A stretch of 64,000 nt of DNA from Acidobacteriota bacterium (GTDB taxonomy: Bacteria; Acidobacteriota; Vicinamibacteria; Vicinamibacterales; JAKQTR01). The stretch spans positions 1 through 64,000 of the forward strand of contig JAPKZQ010000046.1 in assembly GCA_026393675.1 (NCBI GenBank). Reading direction: 5' to 3'. Positions 27,701 to 33,720 of this stretch are shown here, piece after piece; position 1 is the first letter of the stretch, and every line of letters starts with the position of its first letter. The notes below the pieces were generated by a model. That model saw only the letters and a program-made list of their open reading frames with translations, made no database searches and was not told the origin of the DNA. Both the position numbers and the translations under genes were made by a program.

Positions 27701-27820
27701 CGTGCCGCCTGGCACGCGCACGTGCGACCACGCCGCGTCAGCCGCCGGGGTCTGGACCGCGGCCATACCGTGGACGCTCCAGCACAGCACCAGGAGGGGG
27801 ACGACGGTCACCGCGCGCAT
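24704..27820 (-). CDS. Large exported hypothetical protein
   Basis: I start at ATG 27820 (1038 aa), where a signal peptide follows at once (MRAVTVVPLLVLCWSVHGMA). The mature protein is soluble and mainly helical, with no catalytic motif, repeat or known domain that I recognise. Recurrent Ala/Arg-rich helices and SSP-like loops suggest a multi-helix periplasmic protein. It is followed by the MIDAS VWFA gene (26-bp overlap) and the second VWFA gene; this fixed order suggests a three-protein exported complex. It lies just downstream of pepF with a gap of 94 bp. Function unknown. Confidence 0.6.
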   Translation of the reverse strand: MRAVTVVPLLVLCWSVHGMAAVQTPAADAAWSHVRVPGGTAVLLRVAGLDPATPRAQALWSLVRSLYAFAEKFEPVADQRRSRVYAYLQAIADFERARSGLPAGPVALAIAKVPESRRRLDALCAAIGSQLRPEGSRFTMHAAPGEREQQRRAWLKEAGLDVDAIEIEMNAGRSVSLTLPGDNVPSPLTEGTWDALLQPPPERAGVLLAAILMDRRASLLFVGLSATDATTRAYIAARPDLLDAIYRTSRVAALAAHGQSLRVRDGRVDVPGGAGAVPLWESLVGEAIIRPDRFLLELLGRNDGQVAILYDAIAYLDEAGQTFVLGLGQRNVEPRVVRFRALYAASLTANAGGNPVDHPFSHNVYDAAHILAMMRFSPDGRPQAPAWRKLWDRALASDEIPAAPDDEVKGIEQDGFLYAADIVERICVANTTSRRERAEMWLFAQRVFAHASIGAMPDVLVALRGYQRFGALVLTLERLGITDPSVYARTLIRAERVMSIGGTTTAANALALFQGSLAMVERARLGHAIDAETAGRLVVSLASVPMTSDGEAFGSVAGWIELVFLSALKPPLVPLEVPTDAATLERHVLRAFAGLARNSEPRSAPVVEIEGLRYRVDPAAADVARWQAMRAAQGGVTLDQVLAFARAVEALAADVSAVSALPARLSALVASAKPLLAHESRAQTAAGVPPRLGRLLDEATTRVARIRKPENLKELPDIARPLLRAVDYFLAEVLIALAYAPHLGDPAGKAMLAGDPSPRHDWGLTERIEKDRLRAPWRIPTWTRDAAGVWRVSGSLMALDVGLGDLALRRVFTESLPDPPTLSANDRAAFTEGVSLANAFDYLDEDRDQLVDALRRGRARVASAQSNPGTLTDLMNAAGIRGARREMIPWTLANEPERLPDFFSLSDVLRVGQVRPSSIERLDAWGTSGLAREGCLCLTFPLTGDWETMAGRRGKAVVASLMPDMALLVADALRERHLPAMLTRSMLAAATQDFEDDVRLAFEDDWISMFRQVRKTLPPRMDDYIASLTTNGPLVPIR

Positions 27821-27914
27821 GACGCCATGTATGGTCGTGATGCACCGAAAGGTGATCACACGCCCGTCTGGAGGACCAATCCCAGCGTCGCACGCGACCC
27901 CGGCGACTTGCGCC

Positions 27915-29738
27915 CTACGTGAGCGCATCGAGTTCCCGCTCGAGCCGGTCCACCAGTTGCTCGAACTGGACGACCACAGCCCTGACGGTCTCCGGCCGGC
28001 TCAGGTCGACACCCGCCTGGCGCAACTGCTCCATCGGATAGTCGTTGCCGCCGGCCTTGAGCAGATCGAGATAACGTGCGACGGCCGCCTCGCGGCCAGC
28101 ACCCTCGCCGTCGACGATGCCGCGCACCAGGTGCGCTGCCGAGGCGAAGCAGGTGGCGTACTGGTAGACGTAGTACGGGGTGCTGTAGAAGTGCGGGACG
28201 CGCGCCCAAGTCGCCTGAACCAGCGGCTCGTCATCGAACGTGTCGCCGTAGTACTCAGCCATCAACTGGCCATAGATCCCGCAGAGGACGTCGGCGGTGA
28301 TGGGATGGTCCTGCTCCACCAGGGCGTGCGCGCGCAGTTCGTAGTCCGCGAACAGCGACTGTGCGAAGAAGGTCCCCGCGATGTTGTCGATCGCATGCTG
28401 CAGCAGGACGATCCGCTCGCGCGGGTCGGCGCTTTGCGCCAGCAGGTACTCGAGCAGCAGCGCCTCATTCAGCGTGGACGGCACCTCGGCCACGAAAATC
28501 GTATAGTCGGAGTAGACGAACGGCTGGTGCCGATGCGCAAGCACGGTGTGGATGCTGTGTCCCATCTCGTGCGCCAGCGTAAAGACGGCATCGAGCGTAT
28601 CGTTGTGGTTCAACAGCATGTAGGGATGCACGCCGTACACCGGCGCTGAGTATGCCCCGCTGCGCTTTCCCTCGTTCTCGTAGACATCGATGCAGCCCGC
28701 TTCGAAGCTGCGCCGCACCTCGGCCTGGTACGCCTCGCCCAGCGGCGCGACCGACTCGACGACCCAGCGACGTGCCTCGTCGTAATCGTAGGCGCGCGTG
28801 AATGCGATCAGGGGCACTGTGCTGTCATACGTGAAGTACCGATCGAGCCCGAGGATGCGTTTGCGCAGCCGGTGGTAGCGGCGCACCCCCTGCGTGTGCT
28901 CGCGTGCGACGGCAATCAGCGTCTCGACCACCGCCGGCGGGATGTTGTTGCCGTGGAGCGCCGCATCGAGCGTGGACCGATAGCCGCGCGCCCGCGCCTG
29001 AAACCAGTCCCGCTGGCAGACGCCGTTGTAGAGCGCGGCATACGTGTTGCGCGCCGCGTCGAAGGTGCCGAGATAGGCGCGAAACGCCGCGGCCCGATCC
29101 GTCTGTTGGCGGGACGTCTCGAGAATGGATCGGTACTCGCCGTACGACACCGTCACCGTGCGGCCGTCGCTCAGCGTGATCTCGGGGAACCTGGCGTCCG
29201 CCGTCGAGAGCGAGGCGTACGCGTCGGACGGCGCGGCCTCGAACCGCCCGGCCAGCGACATCAGCCGCTCGCCCGCCTCATCGAGCACGTGCTCCTGCTG
29301 GCGGTACATGTTCTCGATCGCGAAGCGGTACAGCGCGAGATTGGCGTCAGCCTGCATCCACCCGCGCACGGTCTCGATTGGAATCGCCAGCAGTTCGGGA
29401 TTGAACCAGGAGGTGGCCTGCTGCCACTTCGCCATCAGGATCTGGACCTGCTGGTGGCGGGCGCTCACCTGGTTGTCGCGCTGATCCTCGTCATGACGAA
29501 GGGACGGGAAATACCAGACGCGATACGCCAGCGTGCCCAGCGCGTCGAGGGCGCGGTACGCCGCGAGCAGCGACTCGGCCCCCTGCCCGAGCGATCCGCG
29601 ACGGCAGGCAAACTCGTCGACGTCGCGCTCGAGGCGGTCGTAGGCCGCCTGCCAGTCTTCCCACGAGGCGAAGATCGGCTCCAGATCCCACTTGAAGCGG
29701 TCCGGGATCGCGGCGCGGTCTCGGGTTTGGGGTCTCAG
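27915..29738 (-). CDS. pepF: Oligoendopeptidase F (M3B zinc peptidase)
   Basis: About 607 aa from the proposed CTG start at 29738. The zinc motif is FTLAHEMGHSIHTV (HExGH near residue 390), with the downstream Glu in EVPSTLNEALLLEYLL and the PepF tail PYYVYQYATCFASAAHLV. It degrades short cytosolic peptides. Start choice: the frame overlaps the upstream gene, and no ATG, GTG or TTG lies between that gene's stop (29753) and the conserved IPDRFKWDLEPIF. A perfect GGGGAGG SD (29745-29751) stands 6 nt before CTG, which gives the N-terminus MRPQTRDRAAIPDRFKWD. An upstream start inside the neighbouring gene is the alternative. Follows the DUF349 gene by 14 bp. Confidence 0.85.
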   Translation of the reverse strand: MRPQTRDRAAIPDRFKWDLEPIFASWEDWQAAYDRLERDVDEFACRRGSLGQGAESLLAAYRALDALGTLAYRVWYFPSLRHDEDQRDNQVSARHQQVQILMAKWQQATSWFNPELLAIPIETVRGWMQADANLALYRFAIENMYRQQEHVLDEAGERLMSLAGRFEAAPSDAYASLSTADARFPEITLSDGRTVTVSYGEYRSILETSRQQTDRAAAFRAYLGTFDAARNTYAALYNGVCQRDWFQARARGYRSTLDAALHGNNIPPAVVETLIAVAREHTQGVRRYHRLRKRILGLDRYFTYDSTVPLIAFTRAYDYDEARRWVVESVAPLGEAYQAEVRRSFEAGCIDVYENEGKRSGAYSAPVYGVHPYMLLNHNDTLDAVFTLAHEMGHSIHTVLAHRHQPFVYSDYTIFVAEVPSTLNEALLLEYLLAQSADPRERIVLLQHAIDNIAGTFFAQSLFADYELRAHALVEQDHPITADVLCGIYGQLMAEYYGDTFDDEPLVQATWARVPHFYSTPYYVYQYATCFASAAHLVRGIVDGEGAGREAAVARYLDLLKAGGNDYPMEQLRQAGVDLSRPETVRAVVVQFEQLVDRLERELDALT

Positions 29739-29752
29739 AAACGGCCTCCCCG

Positions 29753-32551
29753 CTATCGCGCCTGAGGCGCCGTAGGATTGCGCCGCTCGCGCTGCCGGAA
29801 GAACCGGTTGCAGGCCCGCTGGAACCGATCGTTCAGCTCGCGGGCCGTCGCGTCTGGCAGTGGACCAATCCGCCGCCACGCGGCCTGGGCTTTGCGGATC
29901 TCCTCAGCGGCGTTCCGCCACTTCGCCTCGTCGTCGGCCCGCCCGCCAATCGTGTTGGCCGCGAGCGCCTCGCGCCATTGCGTCGCGAGAATCGCCGCCG
30001 GCGACAGCTGCTCGGAGGTCCGATCCTCGCCAGCAAGGCCTTCGACCAGCTCGCACAGGTGCTCGAGACGCTGACGGGTGGTCTCCGGATCCAACTCGCT
30101 GCCTTTGAAGGCTTCGGCATGCAGCTCGGAAAGTCGATTCATCGCCTGCGCGAAACGCACGGCGAGCGGCTCACCTTCGGCGCGCGGCAGTGTCGGCGCC
30201 GAGTCCCACTGACGCTTGAGCGCCAGCACGTGCTTCAGGATCCCTTCCTCAGGCACCATGGCCTGCTCGTCGCCGGTCGGCAGCAGCGCATCGAGGCTCT
30301 GGCACACCTGTTCCCGCACGGCCGACTGCCGGGCCACTTCCTGATCGTTGCGATGCGCGTAGCTGTCGAAGAAATGCTCGCTGGCGTTTCTGAACCGCAA
30401 CAGCAGCGACTCGGCCCGGCTGCGCTTGACGGGCCCCACGGTGCGCCAGTCCGCCTGCAGCCGCTTGACCTCGGCGAGCGCATGGTCCCAATCGGTGGTC
30501 TCCGCCAACGCCTCGAGCGCCGCGCAGATCTGTTCCTTCTTCTGCAGGTTGACAGTCCAGACGGTCTTGCGCTCGGTCAGGTCCTGCTTGCGACGGGTGA
30601 AGAAGCGATCGCAGGCGGCGCGGAACCGCTCCCAGATGGCCTTCTCGTGGCCAGGCGTCACGGGACCGAGCGTCTTCCACTGCGCCTGCAGTCCCTTGAT
30701 GGTCTCGGCCGTGCGAATCCAGTCGGTCGATTCGGCCAGCGCCTCAACCTGCTCGCACAACGCTTCCTTGGCCTTGAGGTTCTCGCCACGCTCGGTCGCG
30801 ACATGCTGGAAGAACGACTCACACCGATCGCGAATCTCGGCCTCGATCGTCTTGTAGCGCTGCCAGAGGTCGTGGCCCTTCTCGCGCGGCACCGTGCGGA
30901 CCTTGTGCCACTCGTCATGAATCTGCCGCAACTGCCGGGCCACATTGGCCGGATCAGCCTCCTCGCGCAGGGCTTCGAGCCGGCGGATGAGTGATTCCTG
31001 CACGCCGGCGTTCGCCCAGCGCTCCCACTCGTCGGCTTCGCGCAGATCCTGGACGCGCGGGAACACGAGCGACTGAACCGACTTCAGCCTCGCGACCATC
31101 GCTTGCTGGTCCTGTCTCGACGGCAGCGGCCCCGGCGCATCGAGCGCGGCGCGGGCCTCCCGCAGCGCGCGTTCGGCGTCACGCAATGTCAGCCGCTCGC
31201 TCTGGGCAACCTTTTCGAGTTGTTCGCTGAGGTGCTGCAGGCGAAGCAGGTTCTCGTGCTGCTGTCTGGTGCGGGCCTCGCGCAGCGCGGATTCGCGCTC
31301 GTCAATCTGCGTTTCAATCCGCGTCACTCTGGCGGCCGTCTCCTCGTCTAACTCGAGGCCGGGCAGCATCGACGTCCAGTCTCGCCGGAGCGCGTTCCAC
31401 CGCGTGCGGGCGTCAGAAAAATCCGTGGCGGCCAACACCTGCTCGGCACCATCGAGCAACTGCACGAGATGCGCCAGCTTTTCGGCGCGCTGCTCGGGCG
31501 TGTCCGCCACCACGACCGGGACGGGCACCTCCGCAGGCGCTGATGCCTCCACCGCGTCTGATGCCTCCACCGCCTCTGGTGCGTCCACCGCCTCTGGTGT
31601 CTCCACCGCGTCTGATGCCTCCACCGCGTCTGGTGCCTCCACCGCCTCTGGTGTCTCCACCGGCTCGGGTGCCTCCACAAGCGCGGCCGTCGCCGCGACC
31701 GGCTCAGGCGGCGGAGCAGCTACCGCTTCTGGCACCTCCAACAGCGGACTCTCAACCACAGGCTCCTCGACTGGGGCTGGCGATCGAGTCAGAACGTCTG
31801 CGGCTGGCGGCTGCTGGTCGTCGTGTTGTGTGGCCACGGGTGTCTCGGACGCCTCATCGACCGGATCGGACCTCAACGGTGTCCCGGCCTGGTCAACTGG
31901 CGGATCAGATTCACCGGGCTGGCGCAACAACGCGCGGGCCCGGCGAACCACGGCTTTGTGTTTGGCACGGCTCGCGACCTGCTCGATCGCCTCCCGATCG
32001 GACACCCGATCGAGAGCCGCCAGCGCGACATCGCGGTGCTCGCTCCGCAGGGCGACCTGCGCCAGTTCGGCGGGATCGTCCAGACGGTCGAGCGCAGCTC
32101 GTGCCACCAACTCGTGGCGCGACTGGCGCGCCACAGCGCTAAGGGCCTTTGAATCGCGGAGGGCATCGACGGCGGCACGGCCCACCGCGTCCAGGAAAGC
32201 CCCCTTCGCGAGCGTGAGGTAGATACGCGCATCGGCCCCGCTTCCAAGGGCGTCGATGGCGGCACGTCCCATCGCTTCGTCTGTGGCGTCGGCGGCCATG
32301 GCCGCAAGCCTTGCCGCGGCTTCTTCGCGCACACCGGCATCACCGTCCCCGGCCGCCACCCGACCCAGCGTCTCCACGTGATCCAGACGAGCGACGGCCG
32401 CCTTCCGCACGCGGGCGTCGTCATCTGTCGTCGCCAGCTCCGCGAGCGTGTCGCGAGCGTCGGCGGTCATCTCTCGAACGGCCTCGAGGCGCACCTCCGC
32501 GTCCTGGTGCTTCCATCGTGGATGCGATCGCAGTCGGTCGATCAGTCCCAT
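29753..32551 (-). CDS. HEAT-repeat and DUF349 multidomain protein
   Basis: A 932-aa cytosolic protein. Residues ~1-215 are HEAT-like helical repeats (VRKAAVARLDHVETLGRVAA and similar units). Residues ~225-375 are an acidic, low-complexity linker with repeated (A/T/S)(P/S)(E/D)AVE units encoded by an 18-bp tandem repeat. Residues ~390-925 hold several DUF349 units, each a three-helix module with the W+xxG signature (DWRTVGPVKRSRAESLLLRF; QWKTLGPVTPGHEKAIWERF; AWRRIGPLPDATARELNDRF). DUF349 proteins are thought to bind other proteins or nucleic acids; none has a settled function I can cite. The downstream pepF follows by 14 bp. Confidence 0.85.
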   Translation of the reverse strand: MGLIDRLRSHPRWKHQDAEVRLEAVREMTADARDTLAELATTDDDARVRKAAVARLDHVETLGRVAAGDGDAGVREEAAARLAAMAADATDEAMGRAAIDALGSGADARIYLTLAKGAFLDAVGRAAVDALRDSKALSAVARQSRHELVARAALDRLDDPAELAQVALRSEHRDVALAALDRVSDREAIEQVASRAKHKAVVRRARALLRQPGESDPPVDQAGTPLRSDPVDEASETPVATQHDDQQPPAADVLTRSPAPVEEPVVESPLLEVPEAVAAPPPEPVAATAALVEAPEPVETPEAVEAPDAVEASDAVETPEAVDAPEAVEASDAVEASAPAEVPVPVVVADTPEQRAEKLAHLVQLLDGAEQVLAATDFSDARTRWNALRRDWTSMLPGLELDEETAARVTRIETQIDERESALREARTRQQHENLLRLQHLSEQLEKVAQSERLTLRDAERALREARAALDAPGPLPSRQDQQAMVARLKSVQSLVFPRVQDLREADEWERWANAGVQESLIRRLEALREEADPANVARQLRQIHDEWHKVRTVPREKGHDLWQRYKTIEAEIRDRCESFFQHVATERGENLKAKEALCEQVEALAESTDWIRTAETIKGLQAQWKTLGPVTPGHEKAIWERFRAACDRFFTRRKQDLTERKTVWTVNLQKKEQICAALEALAETTDWDHALAEVKRLQADWRTVGPVKRSRAESLLLRFRNASEHFFDSYAHRNDQEVARQSAVREQVCQSLDALLPTGDEQAMVPEEGILKHVLALKRQWDSAPTLPRAEGEPLAVRFAQAMNRLSELHAEAFKGSELDPETTRQRLEHLCELVEGLAGEDRTSEQLSPAAILATQWREALAANTIGGRADDEAKWRNAAEEIRKAQAAWRRIGPLPDATARELNDRFQRACNRFFRQRERRNPTAPQAR
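31545..31680. repeat. 18-bp coding tandem repeat in the DUF349 gene linker
   Basis: About seven to eight imperfect copies of a unit like gcctccaccgcgtctgat on the plus strand, keeping the reading frame (six residues, EA(V)E-type). It is a likely length-variable site. Confidence 0.75.
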
Positions 32552-32569
32552 CGTGATTCGATCGAGGTC

Positions 32570-32656
32570 CTACTTCTTCTTGCCCTTGAACTCTGCCAGT
32601 GAGTGGATCTTGCCATCCGACCCCGCCAGCGCGATCACGATCATGCTTGGGGGCAT
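32570..32656 (-). CDS. 28-residue mini-ORF, redoxin-like fragment
   Basis: ATG 32656 is preceded by AAGGAG at 7 nt. The peptide starts MPPSMIVIALAGSD, continues GKIHSLAEFKGKKK and then stops. The second half resembles the beta-hairpin start of AhpC/TlpA redoxins (…GSDGKxxSLxEFKGK). It could be a truncated redoxin, consistent with the CcmH-like gene upstream, or an unrelated short peptide. Very short, so uncertain. Confidence 0.35.
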   Translation of the reverse strand: MPPSMIVIALAGSDGKIHSLAEFKGKKK

Positions 32657-32660
32657 CTCA

Positions 32661-32810
32661 TCACTCCTTGATCGCATCCGACCAGCGTTGATATCCAGGA
32701 TGTTCGGGCTTGACGGCCACGAAGGTTCCGCGACAACTCGCGTGGGCCGGACCGCAGCCGAAGCACGTGGTCTCGGGCGCGTAGCGGTCCTGCAGGCTCT
32801 CGTCACTCAC
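32661..32810 (-). CDS. 49-residue Cys-containing mini-ORF
   Basis: GTG start at 32810, stop 32661-32663. The first part, SLQDRYAPETTCFGCGPA, looks like the N-terminus of PaaI-type thioesterases in related genomes. The rest (HASCRGTFVAVKPEHPGY...) does not continue that family. It has three Cys including CFGC. It begins 5 bp after the CcmH-like stop and its end carries the SD of the next mini-ORF, so translation could be coupled. It may be a fused remnant and not a working gene. Confidence 0.4.
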   Translation of the reverse strand: MSDESLQDRYAPETTCFGCGPAHASCRGTFVAVKPEHPGYQRWSDAIKE

Positions 32811-32815
32811 GCCGG

Positions 32816-33283
32816 TCAATCCAGGTTCCGAAGTTCTTCATCGAGGCGGTCCGCCTCGGCTTCACTCTCGGGCGATGGTGCACGCGGTGCAGACGCCAGC
32901 GCTGGAACGCGCGGGGCAGACGCTCGGAGTCGACGCACGACCGTCACGACGAGGCCGATGCTGCCAGCCAGAAACACCCAGGGGAGCACGTACAGCGCCG
33001 CACTGAACCCGCGCGCGGGCGGCTCGGCCAGGATCCGATCACCATACTCCGCGACGTACGCGTCGAGAATCTGCTGCCGCGTCTTGTTCTGAGCCAGCAT
33101 CCGACGGATGTTGGCCTTGATTTCATCTGCCACCGGCGACTGATGGAGCGAGACCTGCTGGCTCCAGCAGCACGGCGCGATCAACATCGCTTCGATCTGC
33201 TTGGCCTCCCGCTCGAGCGCCTGCGGATCAGGAGGCGGAGCGGCCAGCAACAGCGCGATGAAGAATGACGTCAGGATGCCCAT
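32816..33283 (-). CDS. CcmH/CycL-like cytochrome c biogenesis protein
   Basis: I start at ATG 33283 (155 aa), giving the signal segment MGILTSFFIALLLAA. The periplasmic helical domain EAMLIAPCCWSQQVSLHQSP...IRRMLAQNKTRQQILDAYVA...YGDRILAEPP matches CcmH (NrfF/CycL family), which handles apocytochrome c haem-binding thiols. The usual LRCxxC motif appears here as APCCWS, so the two Cys are adjacent. A C-terminal TM follows (~97-118, LYVLPWVFLAGSIGLVVTVV) with an acidic tail. No other ccm gene is next to it; only two mini-ORFs follow. Confidence 0.75.
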   Translation of the reverse strand: MGILTSFFIALLLAAPPPDPQALEREAKQIEAMLIAPCCWSQQVSLHQSPVADEIKANIRRMLAQNKTRQQILDAYVAEYGDRILAEPPARGFSAALYVLPWVFLAGSIGLVVTVVRRLRASAPRVPALASAPRAPSPESEAEADRLDEELRNLD

Positions 33284-33720
33284 GCAGTGGTCTCTTGAAA
33301 GCCCGGGCGCGCCAACCGACCAAGGTGGCCTGGGCAACACATAAGTGTACCGCAAGCCGGGCGTTTCACTCCAGCCGAACCGGGATCACGCCTGTTCAAA
33401 CAATTGGATCACCTGGGGCTTCGAGACCTTCCCCATCGCTGCTGCACGTCGGCCGGCGCGGCGAATCAGGTCGGGGGCGCTTGACGGATGCACGGGGATA
33501 CCTCAGCGCTTCGACTCGCAATGACGGTTGCCTATTTTTGTGAGGCAATCCGGTGAATAATGCTCGCTCAGCACTAAGTCTTGAGTGAACGCATTCGTTG
33601 CCGAACTTGTGAATCGAAGGACTTAGCGTGCTTCTCGCTCGAATCCAACGGCCGGCACCGGGTTCCCGTGCGCGACGTCCGCCACGAGCGGCCATTCGGC
33701 AACGAGGAGGGTTCTGACAT
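33284..33720. other. Gene-free intergenic region with inverted repeats
   Basis: 437 bp between divergent genes. It contains ctaagtc...gacttag arms around 33574 and 33619 and a 10-bp perfect inverted repeat cgttgccgaa (33596-33605) / ttcggcaacg (33695-33704). No convincing small gene, tRNA or promoter could be assigned. The SD for the M14 gene (gaggaggg) is at its end. Confidence 0.5.

Noticed and set aside
33560-33720. tRNA or small RNA gene
   Set aside because: A tcgaatcc-like word and inverted repeats occur, but no cloverleaf or terminator can be built.
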